In this document: piece after piece, positions 15,001 through 32,835 of the stretch
Position numbering within the stretch: the stretch's first letter is position 1
How the letters are laid out: each line of letters starts with the position of its first letter
Assembly (NCBI RefSeq): GCF_003073045.1
Contig: NC_037591.1
Coordinates: 27,871,319-27,935,318, forward strand
Direction: 5' to 3'
From: Pomacea canaliculata
Lineage: Eukaryota > Mollusca > Gastropoda > Architaenioglossa > Ampullariidae
DNA: 64,000 bases
Notes under the pieces: model-generated
What the model was told of the DNA's origin: nothing
The model's input: only the letters and a program-made list of their open reading frames with translations
Database searches by the model: none
Made by a program: the position numbers and the translations under genes

Positions 15001-16907
15001 CTAAACGACGTCTACGGATCTGCAAAATTTTTATTTACAGGACTAATTATGCATCCACAACCACTACAGCATGTTAAACATTATTTGCTACAGTAAATTA
15101 AAGCACAACAGATATGTTCATCAAATGATCTAGCGGACAAAAAAAGCAGATATATATATTGCAGCCGGACTGACCCTCGCTAAAGGCCAACACCCACTTG
15201 GCCCCTTACCTTAGTGCCAAATCAGTCTGTTCCTCTTTGGATTTCCAGGGAAGAGAACGGAAGTTCCCAAGGAAAATTTTCCACTAAAAAATTCTAGCTC
15301 TGGTTAGTCGGGTGCATTGTCTAATCTTTACCTCACGTTATGTTTCTTTTTTTAATTCCTATCCACTACAGACTACACACCTGAACTCACCCAACCTTGG
15401 AGCCCACAAAAGACCCTGCTTTACTATCTCAGACTAAAGTGTCTCTTCTATTGGTCCATCAATTCCACGGATCTTCACGTGTGTTCTCTCTGTTGCTGTG
15501 TCATGACTACATGGACAACACAAATCTCACTTGTGCTAGTGATACTCATTCACCTCATTTACATGACGAGGACACAGGTACGACACACTAGCATTCGTTT
15601 GCTGACACTGACATGCTTACACAGGTAAAAAGGTTCAAAGACATACATTTATTTACATAATGTACACATGAAACTACTGTATCTATCCTAATCTACCTAC
15701 CTAGCCTATCAAAATCTAGCACCTAACTTCCTGGGGTGGGGAAAGAGGGGGTTGTGTGACGTGAGCCGCTCTTCCAGGGGACCAAAACGACTTGTGGCAA
15801 AATGGTACTTCTCACTTATTCAGGGATGGGGAAAGAGGCTGAGTGACATGAGCCGCTCTTGCAGCGGTCCAAAACGCCTTGCGGCAAAATGGTACTTCTC
15901 CCTTGCTCAACTCCCTGAGGTGGGGAAAGAGGCTGAGTGACTTGAGCCGCTATTCAGCAGACCAAAACACTATGCAGCAAAAAAGTACTTCTCGCTAACT
16001 CAGTCTCAAAGCTTTACTGCCTTACCAAGCCGGACCAGTCCCCATGCCGGGAAAACAGGTGCGAGCACTGATTTTTGTGTGCTATTTATACCAGACAGTT
16101 TGGGTGCTATGTCACCCGCTGTTGCTGCATGTCTCGTGCTGTGCCGCCCGTGTGACCAAGTATGGGGTGGAAGGGGATGCAGGGTGGAGGGAACAAGCAC
16201 TGTCAGTAGTACCCGCTGCCCTAAACAAGTGCTCCCGCCACAATATGTATGTAAACTCTTACCTTAAAAAAAAAACAGATATACCAACAGTATTTATGCA
16301 CAACAAATGAAAGATATTTGTATACCTTTAACACACATTTGTTTCATGCTAACACTTTTTTCAATCATTTTGAAGAAAAGAAATGATGAATACTAATGAT
16401 AAATAATAAATTGATGAACATCTTTTTGTGCAAAATTGAGAACAAAAATTATAACCAATAGTACCACTTTATGTCTAAGCATCAATTAAATTTATGCTGT
16501 TGGTTTTTTCTTAAAATAATCCATCTTTCAGCTGATAAACGAGTTGATGCAATGTGCCAAAAAGATTAAATATACTTAATTAAAGAAAACAAACTCCAAA
16601 TCACTTATCGTAATGTCGGCTGCTTTCTTCGGCAGGAAAATTATGGACGATATTTTTTAATTTTTACCTTGCTGCTGACAATTTCACAACAAGTTTGTAC
16701 TACTCTAATATACTAGAAGTGAGCGACACTATCTATTTCACTCAAATGAAAAGTATCCTTTAACGGCAGAAATCTGCGCAGTCACACTGTAGTAGTCATC
16801 ATCGATGTTATTGTTTGCGTCTCTTCCCTGAGAGGTGATGTTTGTTAAATATCTAATGAACTCTCTTAATAGCCTATACTCACCTCTTCTGGCGTAAGTT
16901 CACTCAT
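13..16907 (-). CDS. UBE4B: Ubiquitin conjugation factor E4 B (UBE4B/Ufd2), 5' 20 exons, C-terminus off window
   Basis: UBE4B is a U-box ubiquitin ligase that lengthens ubiquitin chains on substrates and works with the p97/VCP segregase. The exons were joined by GT-AG sites with matching phase: 16907-16884, 15019-14824, 14422-14338, 11705-11624, 11037-10902, 10565-10439, 10264-10123, 9542-9442, 9177-9063, 8775-8629, 7440-7324, 6643-6545, 6227-6114, 5521-5432, 4430-4325, 2390-2197, 1777-1650, 1333-1235, 533-295, 139-13. They give 2468 nt, about 822 residues, with no frame break. Diagnostic stretches are the N-terminal [18 protein letters not shown], the [12 protein letters not shown] acidic patch, [34 protein letters not shown], and [16 protein letters not shown] in the Ufd2 core. 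The start is the ATG at 16907, because MSELTPEE runs directly into the conserved arginine-rich segment. The linker after the acidic patch is shorter than in human UBE4B. The last exon ends in phase 2, so the rest of the core and the U-box lie beyond position 1. The family assignment rests on remembered human sequence and is very secure. Confidence 0.95.
964..1116 (-). mobile_element. RTE-like LINE 3' end with 11-bp target duplication
   Basis: A 153-bp insertion in a UBE4B intron, flanked by ACTAGAGCCTT at 953-963 and 1117-1127. The minus strand encodes [17 protein letters not shown] then [13 protein letters not shown] and a stop, which is the C-terminus of an RTE-like reverse-transcriptase protein. 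It ends in a short ATGATG tail, as RTE elements do. Confidence 0.8.
2815..3400 (+). mobile_element. CR1/L2-like LINE 3' fragment
   Basis: The plus strand reads [18 protein letters not shown] then [11 protein letters not shown], typical of the C-terminal part of CR1/L2 reverse-transcriptase proteins. More degraded matches continue through the 'HPSVSS...FWNSLP' region. It has several stops and ends near 'attattattattaac'. It is an old insertion in a UBE4B intron. Confidence 0.75.
3581..3770 (-). mobile_element. tRNA-derived SINE, copy 1
   Basis: On the minus strand an A-box-like GCGCAACAGTTAGCG and a B-box-like GGGTTCAGATCTCG are followed by a shared body and a tail resembling 'ttgctagcttggcataaaac'. 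It is flanked by AAGAAATGAA at 3571-3580 and 3771-3780. It lies in a UBE4B intron. Confidence 0.8.
6758..6953 (-). mobile_element. tRNA-derived SINE, copy 2
   Basis: Nearly the same sequence as the copy at 13066-13247, with a 14-bp duplication AGGAATGAAGATGA at 6744-6757 and 6954-6967. It carries an internal 9-bp direct repeat (TAACAGCGC / TAACCGTTGCGC region) in the head. The segment at 6968-7095 is an older, much diverged member of the same family. Confidence 0.85.
13066..13247 (-). mobile_element. tRNA-derived SINE, copy 3
   Basis: A 182-bp copy inserted in the GC-rich segment, flanked by the 14-bp duplication CCGCTTAAGGGGGC at 13052-13065 and 13248-13261. The minus strand starts AGCGGTCCGGTGACGCAACG (A box) and ends with the CGGCGTAAAACACCATT tail. 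It is closely similar to copy 2, so the family was active recently. Confidence 0.88.
13677..13851. mobile_element. 175-bp MITE, copy 1
   Basis: Terminal inverted repeats CAGGGCTTCTGCT and AGCAGAAGCCCTG bound a 175-bp non-coding element. CTTTAC occurs directly on both sides as a short target duplication. The interior contains repeated GGGGTCCC/GGGACCCC palindromes. It is almost identical to the copy at 19775-19949, so transposition was recent. Confidence 0.9.
15139..16283. mobile_element. Probable 1.1-kb non-autonomous DNA transposon
   Basis: The ends read ATATATATTGCAGCCGGAC and, inverted, ATACATATTGTGGCGGGAG, matching at about 14 of 20 bases. Similar A-rich flanks (AAAAAA-CAGATATA) occur at 15139-15154 and 16266-16283. 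The interior is richer in GC than the intron around it and has no coding sequence I recognise. Inside it are about three tandem units of 90-94 bp (15737-16003) sharing TGGGGAAAGAG and ATGGTACTTCTC. The class is inferred from the ends only. Confidence 0.45.
15737..16003. repeat. Three tandem units of about 90 bp
   Basis: TGGGGAAAGAG recurs at 15737, 15827 and 15921, each time followed by a GAGCCGCT-type block and GTACTTCTC. The units differ by several substitutions, so the array is not very recent. It lies inside the likely 1.1-kb transposon. Confidence 0.85.
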
Positions 16908-17300
16908 AATTTCTTTCTCCTACTCTGTGATCAATAAATAAAAGACAGTGCTGACAAATAATATTAAAGAACAACAGATTAAGGTCTGGTGGACATTCTC
17001 CTGTCGTTCCTAAATTTTAGCTGTAGTATAGTGACGTCAAATCCGTTTCTAGCGGAAGCGCAACAGTAGTGTCCCCTTGGGCGGATGGCAACCTGTGCAG
17101 GTAAGCATGCGAAACTCTTCAATGATTTTTTTTCTTGCTCGTAGCACTGTATGATTAACACGTGTAAATAAATTAACAGGACAGCATAGTCTTATGTCAG
17201 CAACTTCATTTGTCCTGCCGACGATGCCCATATAATGTGCTTGGTTTTTGCCGTTACGTCAAATACTGGCCACGTTGACAGCTAGAGCTTAGATGTATAC
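16908..17300. promoter_or_regulatory. Candidate promoter between UBE4B and SLC35E2
   Basis: The two genes diverge and their start codons are 1.27 kb apart. A perfect CRE palindrome TGACGTCA lies at 17032-17039, 125 bp upstream of the UBE4B ATG. An ETS-type AGCGGAAGC lies at 17051-17059, and a half CRE (TACGTCA) lies near 17254. CRE and ETS sites are typical of housekeeping and bidirectional promoters. That this segment drives both genes is inference. The stretch from 17300 to 18178 is AT-rich with no recognisable element and may contain a 5' UTR intron of the right-hand gene. Confidence 0.45.
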
Positions 17301-18178
17301 TTGTAACACTCTGTACCACTTCCAAAGAGGTGTCCGACCTTTAGTTTTATGTTGCCCGTGTTTCGTTTTATCGAGAATAAGGCAATACAAAGAATTTTAT
17401 CACTTAGGAAGTTAACAGGTTAAATTCATGTTTGCATTTCTTCATCCTCATGCATCGGGTGACGATTCAGAGGCGAATGTGTTCTTGGCACTGCGAGAAT
17501 AAGAAATGAGAAAGTCAAAGTTTGAGCCGCAGAGGCAAATAATTGAAAACTGTACATAACTTGACTGACTTTTCAATTATCTGACATTAAGGTAGGGATG
17601 TACGTGCGCACCCCCCCCCCCACTCGGAATAATCACAATACCTCATTATTATTTTTTGTGTGTAAACTAACTTCGAAATAATTGTACTATTGTCGATAAT
17701 ATTTGTAAACATAACACCATAAAATTATCATCAAATAATGTTGATATATATCTAGCATAATAAAAATCAAATGCCCCACCACAAAAAAGCTCATAGCTTC
17801 ATATTCATAGAATGATATGATGTATATGTGTACCAAACACACATTCACTTGGCTAAATGAGATATAATGCTGATTGCAATAAAATTAGCAAGTAGCCGTG
17901 TTTTAATGCATATTTTTTCCCTCTGATTTCAGATTCTTCTTGATTGCACTTAACCACTGTTGGTTTCTATTAAAAGATGGGGGAGGGAAATATGTGATTT
18001 TGAACCTTAATGCCTATACTTTTTGGATTGGTTCACACTTCTACAATCAATGACCAGAGAGGATGATACTTGAAAAGTTGAATTAATATTGCAGTCTTTA
18101 ACAAGACACTCAAAACCCTTTTGAATGATGGGGTTATAAAAAAAGCAGTATTCTTGTGTACCTGCACTTATTTGTAAC

Positions 18179-24346
<6,168 letters not shown>

Positions 24347-25974
24347 CAAATGTGTAGCGACTAGATTTGTTCAGTCTTGTGGATGGAGTTTTGGAGATTG
24401 CATGGACCGCACCCATCTAGGCATGGTGTCACATTGCTTTAAGTCATAATGACTGCTGCCAACCTAGAGTCGAAACTTTCTCTGTGTTAATGGCACAGAG
24501 TTTACAACTGTTTCTGCGAGTAAAAAGTATACTAGAGAAGCACCTTGCTATTAATTAAGCAGTGATCTGCCAGAATTCAAGGAAATTGTGGTACACAAGT
24601 ACACAACATTGAATTTGAATGGAAGCAGCTTTTACCTGCAGCAAATCCTTTATTGTAGATATTCAACATTTTCAGAAGTTCAGAAACCATTGTGCTTGTT
24701 TTTTGTTCTTTTTCTTTTTTTCCACCTTATTCCTTAACCCTGGCGGTAGGAAAAAGGCACTTCCTTGAAGAGGACTGTCTAACATTTGAAGTCAAATTTC
24801 AGCAAATAAATGAGCTCAGTATTCTGCCTGATAAAAGTTCCAAAAATGTCTGCCAAGGTCATTGCGCATGTGATGTAATTGTGTTGGCTTTATTTCTGTC
24901 AAACTGAGATTGTCAAACATTTGCTGAATGGACAGTTACAGATCTTTGGGGATTTGGGAGGGTGTGTGATTGAGCTATTGCTATTCTGTTGATATGACAC
25001 TGCCTTCTTTGGGACATTTATATTTTCTTCCAAATGGGGGCTAACTGAAAGTAATTTTTCAAGTTTCTTTCTGTGTAATAGGTCATTATCAATAATAAGT
25101 ATTACTTGGCCTTTACTTCTACAAAGCCCTTTGGGAAAATGGTGCCCTTAGCACACTGCCTGATGTGACAGTTCAAGAGATTTTATTGTATAGAAGCATG
25201 TGAATGCATTCTAATTATTTTCAACTTTGAAATGTTTGTTTTGTTGTTGGTTTGTCATATTTCCTTTGAAACTGTGTTACACTGGGGGTTGATTTTAAAT
25301 TAATGGATTATAACACTTTGGAATGTTTGGGGTGTGACAATTGTATCTGTATCATTGGAGACAAAGGTGTTTGAATTTTTTTTTTCATATTTTCTTGGGC
25401 ACATTTAGTAATCTACCTCAGAGTTAAAACCACTGTTTCCATTTTTAGAAAGCGTAGTTTTCTTGGCATAGCAGTTATTCATACATTCATGAAAGTTATT
25501 CATTCATGAAAGCTTGCAAAAGAAGTTTCAGATGTTTTGTTAATTCTCTAATCCTAGAGGAATTGTGAAACAAAATGTCTAGTATGAAACACTCAGATTG
25601 CTCGTTATTACACCATGGTTTGGGTCTAGCAAGCTGTGCCTAATTTTGACATGTTGCTTTGGACATGAGATAGCTTTTTTTTTTAAATTACAAATACAGT
25701 ATTTGTTGACTCATTTCTATGATGACATCTCTTTGATGATAATAGTAAAATTTCCCATCTAAACTCAGTGTAAACCTCTGACGCTATGAAGTTTTGTTGT
25801 GGTTATTCTAACAAAACACTATGTACTCAGTCACCTTGCAATTTATGCTGTAGATATGATCCTTAATGTCAACTTTATGGTTATAAGATTTATCTAAACA
25901 TGTTCCCATGTACCATATGTAATAGAAAAGAAGGTACAATAATATTGCTAACAATGTTAAGTGTTATGGAGTTG

Positions 25975-26145
25975 ATGACAACTCAATAGTTAGAGTACTG
26001 TCATCTGAACCTCAAGGCGCACAGGTTTGATATCTGTATAGTGCAACAGACATCCTCCAGTCATAATAATAATGATGATTTATATAGCGCTTTACATAAA
26101 TCATACATAGACCAAATCATTTAAAATCTTTTATCTTATTCGCAT
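25975..26145 (+). mobile_element. tRNA-like SINE remnant
   Basis: CAATAGTTAGAGTACTG and GCACAGGTTTGATATC resemble the A and B boxes of a tRNA promoter. They are followed by 'aataatgatgatttatatag' and 'cgctttac', a tail common to many invertebrate repeats. It is degraded and no duplication was found. Confidence 0.4.
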
Positions 26146-27139
26146 ATCAGACATGCTCACTTGTACATCATACACTCAGTCATACACAAAGTAATTTACA
26201 GACACGCATTTTACACACTCCTGGTCAGGGGGTAGCAGGACTCGAGGTTGAGCGAGACTCGATGTTGAAGCGAGACATGTGAAGAGAATGTACTGAACCT
26301 TAAAAGAAAAAAAATACTACAAAGTTAAATTTAACAGCTGAGAAGCAAATGAAACTTTTAGGTTCAAATTATTATAGCTTGCAAGTGATGTGGATAGTGT
26401 ACTATTTTCATTTGATATCCCTGCGCAAGTGGGTGTTTGATCGTCTGCTATAGAGTAAATACAGGTCAGATTTAAATAAAAATAACTTGAAAAAGCTAAA
26501 CACATACAACTCACACTTTATTATTGGTTTTGATTTTTAAAAATACCATGAAAATATCTGCTAATCCATTCAGCAACACCAGAAGATCCATAGTTTCTAT
26601 GCATGAGCATACCTCGCTTCAACGTCGAGTCTTTCTACAAGGTCGGGGTCACAGTAAAGTCGTTCATGAAACATGTGTAGATCAATTACAACTTTTAGAA
26701 GTGCAGATGCAGTACTATAGCTTTTTCCATATTCCGATTGGAAGGGATTAAGAAAGTGATTTTGCTCCATGTGTGCAATAAACTGGGAAAGAACGATCTT
26801 TTTAGGTTTTATTTGGCACAATATGTGTTACTTGACATTTTGAGAAAACAGTGTAGGATGCATCTTTAAATCTCAGATAATTTGAGAACATAAATTATAA
26901 GGTGACTGTATGTTTAATCATTATAACCAGACATTCTATGCGACTGTCAGAAATGCTAGGCTAGTGATTTTTCATGAAGAGTCCACGAAACCCAAGAGAC
27001 AACTATTTAAAGGGTTCATAGTAGAAAGTATTTAAAATTTGATATTGTAGTTTTTTGATTTAGAAAAGCCCTGCAGTAAAGATTTCTTAACACAGATGCT
27101 GTAGCCGCAGTAAACTCAATAAATAGTTCAGTTTGTCAA

Positions 27140-27240
27140 AGGCATGACATATGAAAAGCAGACCCTGACCCTCTCCTTGCACAAGTCTCAAACCAATAAC
27201 TTCTTCATGGTGCATTAACCACCAGGCTATTACAGAATTT
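27140..27240 (-). mobile_element. tRNA-like SINE head
   Basis: The minus strand contains AGCCTGGTGGTTAATGCACC (A-box-like) and TTGGTTTGAGACTTG (B-box-like) with tRNA-like spacing. The 3' body is not clear. It could also be a decayed tRNA pseudogene. Confidence 0.35.
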
Positions 27241-27724
27241 CTGTAGTGAGTATTTTTGGTAGGTGTACTTTTTATGCTGGGAACCAGCAAGCATACACAA
27301 CAAACCCAGCAGTCTATTAAGATAGTTAAAGTTGGCTTTCATATTCCAGCCTATTTTATGTGAGTGACCAATCTGTATACATGTGGGATGACATTTTTCA
27401 GCAGGTGTTTATTTTGTGTGGTATACAAACTGGAGTGGGCTTATGGGAATAGATCAGTTCTGTAGCTATACTGGTGCTCTTTTGCTCTTATATGGAAAAA
27501 ATGCAGAATGGACATGGAGCTGGCAAGAACTACATGCAGTGCAAAGACTCTGGACTTCTGAGTGTGTGCTGGTGGTTTACTATGTAATTCTCACTGCTGT
27601 TGTATTAATGTGAAGTGACTAAAGACTGAAGTGCATGCAGAAACATGCAGATCTCATTGTGTCAGATCTGTCTTAACAGGAAAAAAAATGAAATAAGTAG
27701 TAAAAGGTTTTTTTTAGTTTAGTT

Positions 27725-27806
27725 TATTCCTTGTTACTCCTTGAGCATATGGCTGCAACAACTCTCCAATAGACCCAGTTTTGGGCATCCCCCCTCAGTT
27801 GAACTT
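27725..27806 (-). mobile_element. RTE-like LINE 3' end, decayed copy
   Basis: 'ttccttgttactccttgagc' and 'ttttgggcatcccccctcag' match the copy at 964-1116 base for base over most of their length. It is the same C-terminal end of the reverse-transcriptase gene, more diverged, with no clear target duplication. Confidence 0.65.
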
Positions 27807-29037
27807 CATAAACCCTAAATATAAAATGGAATTTTCTGAACATAAATGATAAAAAACATTGTTGTCCATATCTGAGTTAATCTGTCTAGTAGGTGGCAAT
27901 GAGCACTTGCAAATGATAGTGACTTTTTTTGTCTTTTATCAGAGGGAAGAAGGATTAAGCTGAGAAATGTTTACACACGTAGGTGTATCCATGATTTTGT
28001 GCTTACCTTGTATGGCAGACTGAGAATGCATTGTTACATTGATAAATTATGTACATTACTGTTAAAACAATTACAATTTATTTTTCTACATGAATAAATT
28101 ATGTACTGTTAAGTATTTTCAGTTTTATTTCTGTTTGTCTTTGGACTGATGTCTCAGCCCAGCTTCAGATGTTTTGCCAAAGCATTATGGATCAGGCTTA
28201 CAAAAGATTTTATTTGTATTCCTAAAGAGTAGAAAGGATGATGGTCAGAAAGAAAGAAACAAAAGTGCTTCAATGTTGTTGAGGTTTCTTTGTTTAGGTT
28301 GTCTTTCCTTTTTAACTTTTAGAGACAAAGCAGTCCATCATGCCTAGGGTTGAGACTTACAGAAAGCAATGCACTATAAGGGATGTACTTATTCTGGCAA
28401 TTCTTTTCATACATCTTCTAGTTCAAAATCTTTATTTTTTGTTTTTTATCTCACTAGAGTACTGGTTTTATTTGTATTTCATAGGTAACACTGATAATTA
28501 CTCTTTAGGTGGTAAATATGTGAATCATACATCAACAATTAACAATTTTCTTTTGTCATCCTCTGCATATGTGTGTGTGTGTGTGAGATAGAGAGTAGGC
28601 TCACTTCTTTGAACAAGTGAATTGTCGAGGCATTTTTTCTTCTTTCTTTTAACATGAATACATGATCTCTGTAGCAGAGGAAGGTTTGGGTACCTTTCAT
28701 CAAGGACTGTAAGAATACATAAAATCTCAAAATGCTTAGTTCTCAATATTTCCTGGCTGTATTTGTTAGGAGTCGTCCTTTTTTCAATGTGTTTAATGAA
28801 AATAATGTATGCTTCTAAACTATGTGATATATCCCTCAACGAGATAAAGCTGCTTTCACGTATTTCAGTTTTGTATGGTTATACAATAGGAATAATTGAT
28901 CTAGGATAACTTTTGTGTCAAAAGTGGAAAGCTTTGGGTTTTTTTTATCAAAAATAGTTTATCACAGTTTTTTGTTGTTTTTTTTTCCTTTGATGTGGAC
29001 AATTTGTATTGTCATCTTGTGTTTTCTTTTAAGGGGG

Positions 29038-29192
29038 TTGGTCCGGCAGCGCAATGTTCAACGCCTGTCACCATTACAGAGAAGGTTGGCTGTCCTGGGC
29101 TCAGCTTTTGTCTCAGGCACACTGTACATTCTCTGCATGTTACATCTTTTTACAGGGCTGGCTGCCTTGCCATGATATAGCCTTAATTGGGA
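29038..29192 (+). mobile_element. tRNA-derived SINE, copy 4
   Basis: The plus strand runs from TGGTCCGGCAGCGCAATG through the shared body to TTGCCATGATATAGCC. It is more diverged than copies 2 and 3 and its tail is cut short. It lies in the long gene-poor stretch after SLC35E2. Confidence 0.8.
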
Positions 29193-31728
29193 AGCTTTTG
29201 AGGGCTTTGGGAAATGTCATCTGGTACATAACTTTATCCTCAATTTTTCAGGTAACACACATGCATAAGAAATGGTCAAGGTAATCTATGGTAAAAGTTG
29301 TGTTGTGGAAAGACATTTCCTTATCATTTAGATACAAAGCAAACGTTAGCATTTTATTCCCTGTCCAGCAAGTAAGAGGTCTTGTTTGTTTTGTTTTTAT
29401 TTTATTTTTGGTTTTGTCACTTTTCAGATGCAATTTGGTGCAAGTACTTACAAATATTATGTTCTATCACAGCACCACAGTTTAAATTGCTTTCAAAATT
29501 GTATGCCACATTTTAATTTATTTTTGAAATAGAATTGCTGAGTGGATCATGAGTGTGCTTATTGTATCATTTCACCACTTTGTGAACACTTTTTAACCAC
29601 TTTTCCACCTCTTTCATACATTAGTGCTCACCCCTGCCTTTTTTATGCTATTCTTGTGTGTGCATAGGGTACACAAAATAATTTCTGTGTTAAAAGAAAA
29701 TATGAGTGTTACTTTTATGTGTACATTTCATGATTAGCTCAGGAAGGTACTGAGTTAAACTGGAAGACATGAAATTACCCTATCTAAATAAAACTTTAAG
29801 AAATAGATTAATGAAAAAAAAACTTATGGGAAATGTATGAAATAAGCAGAAATCAACTGTTTCTATCTTTACCCATATTGAAAGTTGAAAGTGCACTTTT
29901 TTGGTAACTCCGAAGAAATTTTAAACATCTTTTACATGTACGGTTATGCAGACTTTTTCACCCTGTCAAACTCCCTTTAATAGTTGAATCCTGCAGACAG
30001 TGAACTTGGGCACATTTCAATTAGCAATAAATGAACATTTACTTATGATGTTGCAAACTGACCATAATATTACATTTAATAGGTAATAGCCTTAGTAGGT
30101 ATGCATCCTTCCTTTGAAATGCGGCCATTGCCATTTGTATACAGAAATGGATGCAATGAAATTCCTGCCAGTAATGTCCTTATGAAGATAGCTGTTTGCA
30201 AATATATATTTAGTGAAAATTCTCCCCCTAGATTTCATGTTCCTAATAGTTGTGTAAAAAAGTCACAGCAGCTTGATGGTAAAGCTCATTCTTATAGTAA
30301 CTCCAGGTTATCCTAGTCTGATTCTTCCATTAGAACAGTTTGAAGACATGTATTTTGTCCATGTGTTAAGTTGTTGAAGCTCTGTTCAGTACATTTTTCA
30401 TAAAAGTGTACGCACAAAGTGGTTTGAAAAAGTTGTTAAATGCATGTGGTGCATTAAATGCCATATAGAATGTTTAATGCCTTGTTTTTATCCATTTTAA
30501 GCTCTGCAGCTATGTATTAAATTTTATTATTTCGTGATCATTTAAGCATAAAACTGTGTGCACAATCATTTTCCATATGGTGTATTGTGAATGTGAAAGA
30601 GAACCGTTCTTTAACTTATATCTATATAATGTTTGCCCTGCCCCCTTTTTTTATTTTAAGACCGTTTATTTAAATGTTGGGCATTTGTGTACTTACGTAC
30701 ATGCATGTTGCATGAGTAAGGCCTGATCCTCTACCTACTTCTATCACTAGTTTCTCTTATAAACTTGATAACTAATAAAGGACAATATGCACAGGAATGG
30801 GGGAAACAAGTGCTTCTACATCAAAGCCCAATTATCAGGTTTTTCATAGTTTATTCACTCACTTGTGTTTCCTTGTGTAATTCTGCTGAAATATTTTTAT
30901 TAATTGATGTAATTAGTTGTAAGATTATTTTTAGGGTGGAACTGTTGAAACAGGCTTCAAGCAGATTGAATTTTGTCATTCAAGTAAAATGATTATAAAA
31001 ATATGAAATAATTTACTGATAAAAGTATTTCTTGCAAAATCCAGTTTTCAAAATTGAGTAATCTGACAATGTGGTTTTTATGTATTTGTGGTTATTTTGC
31101 AATTTACCGTTTCATATTTTTTTTCATATAAAATAGTCTTGATTTGTAGTGGGTCTGATGAGGGTTTTGTTTTTAAATTTTGGTTCGTAAATTCAAATTT
31201 TGCTTAGAGGGATCTAATGGCACATAGTGAAACATTTATTAATTTCATCATCCTGATCCATGGTTATGATGTTATTGAATGCTGCTGACCAAGTGGGTAA
31301 AATGTTTTAGATACAATGGCTATATCAGATGGTTTGAGAGAATAAAAAAGAGCATTGCAAGATGCTAACAGAACTTTATCTGACGTGTGTGTGACAAGAA
31401 TGCATGTACATTATTATCAAATATCTGTTAAGTCAGATTAAATTTGGACAGACTGCATTTCATCTCCATTATTATACATGCTTTTGTACATAAAGAAATA
31501 CTGAATAAGATTAAACTGGCTGATTAGTTTCAAAGTTTGCAGAATGTTTTGAGAAAACGACTGGTTTTGTAGGTTTATTATAAGAAATGTTTTGTTGTGT
31601 TTTTCTTTCACTAGACCAAATTGTTAAAAGAAGAAAGTTTTTTATGTGCCATGAAGAATATGCATAGCACTTAAATGTGCCATTAAAAAGTTGTTACTGT
31701 AAATGCTGCTTAAAAGCATGCTCTAGGA

Positions 31729-32042
31729 CAGTGGTTCTCAAAGTGTGGTCCGCGGGCATAGGTCAGGTGGTCCGCCGCTGCAGTCATATGTCAGCAAAGT
31801 AATGTTTAAAGTGATGCATTCCTCGCATTAACATTTTAATTACAAATAACGAGGTAGTTTTATGTCAACTTATTACTATACTACTGTCACAAAAGGACAT
31901 TTAGTTTTGAATTTTAATTAAACAAATGCGGCAATTTAAATTTGAAATTCATAGTACAGAGTGATTTTTAGGCCTTGGTGGTCCGCCATATTTTTTACTT
32001 AAGTAAAGTGGTCCGGTGTCCGAAATACTTTGAGAACTACTT
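31729..32042. mobile_element. 314-bp hAT-type MITE
   Basis: The left end CAGTGGTTCTCAAAGT is a typical hAT terminal repeat and the right end, inverted, reads AAGTAGTTCTCAAAGT. An 8-bp duplication CTCTAGGA lies at 31721-31728 and 32043-32050, the length hAT elements produce. There is no coding capacity, so it would have depended on a full hAT element. Confidence 0.92.
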
Positions 32043-32835
32043 CTCTAGGAGTATTCCTGGTCTCTCTCACACACACACACTACAGAGACTGCATGCTTGC
32101 ATCTAACGCTTTGTATATATTCAGTCCCACTCAAGAATTGTTGACAAACTGTACACAGATCTGTCATTAGGTCATATTAAAAAAAATATTTTTACATTTT
32201 GAAGTTTTAGACTAATATTAATGATTTTGAGTGATATTCGACTCTTAAAAACGGCACTGTGGAGATGGAATTTGGTGACTTGTACAAATGCTACAGCACA
32301 TTAAAAAACAAATCAGAATAATAAGTGGACATTAAGATGTTTTTGTTGCAACAAAATATTTTCCCCTGTTACATCAAAATTTAGTCCTTTAAAATCCGCA
32401 GGCAAGGCTTAGTTACCTGCACAAGACCTTTTATGCATCTGCATTTAACAAAAGCAAACATGGTACAAGAAACACAGGACTTGACACTTTAATCTTGGAA
32501 CTATAATGAACTCAGTATTATTCCGATGCGTAACTGGTTTCAGTTGATTTGGAAAACCAAGGGCAAATTAATAAATCAAATGTTGCATCCACCACAAATG
32601 TCTGTCAAAACATTTATTATTATTTAAAAGAGATTAAAAAAAACTATAAGGCATCTTGAATGCCAAGAGCATATTTGTATCGGCGGATCATTTCCTACAA
32701 GGACAAGGTTACAAGCGCAGACTCATTACTCAGAATCACCGTCAACGTTATGCTATGAGCAGTTTTTTCCTATTCCTAATGAGTAATTGTTGTAAATATT
32801 TTTAACTAAAATCGTTCCTTTATTTCTTGCTTTCT

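Larger units (their letters stand above)
24347..32835. other. Gene-poor stretch: probable SLC35E2 3' UTR then intergenic DNA
   Basis: No coding exon on either strand could be supported. The part just after the SLC35E2 stop is probably 3' UTR; AATAAA signals occur at 24805-24810 and 28093-28098, but the true end cannot be chosen. Recognisable repeats are a tRNA-like SINE head with a 'tatagcgctttac' tail near 25975-26145, a LINE 3'-end scrap near 27725-27806, a SINE at about 29038-29192 and a hAT MITE at 31729-32042. The rest is AT-rich and featureless to me. Confidence 0.6.
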
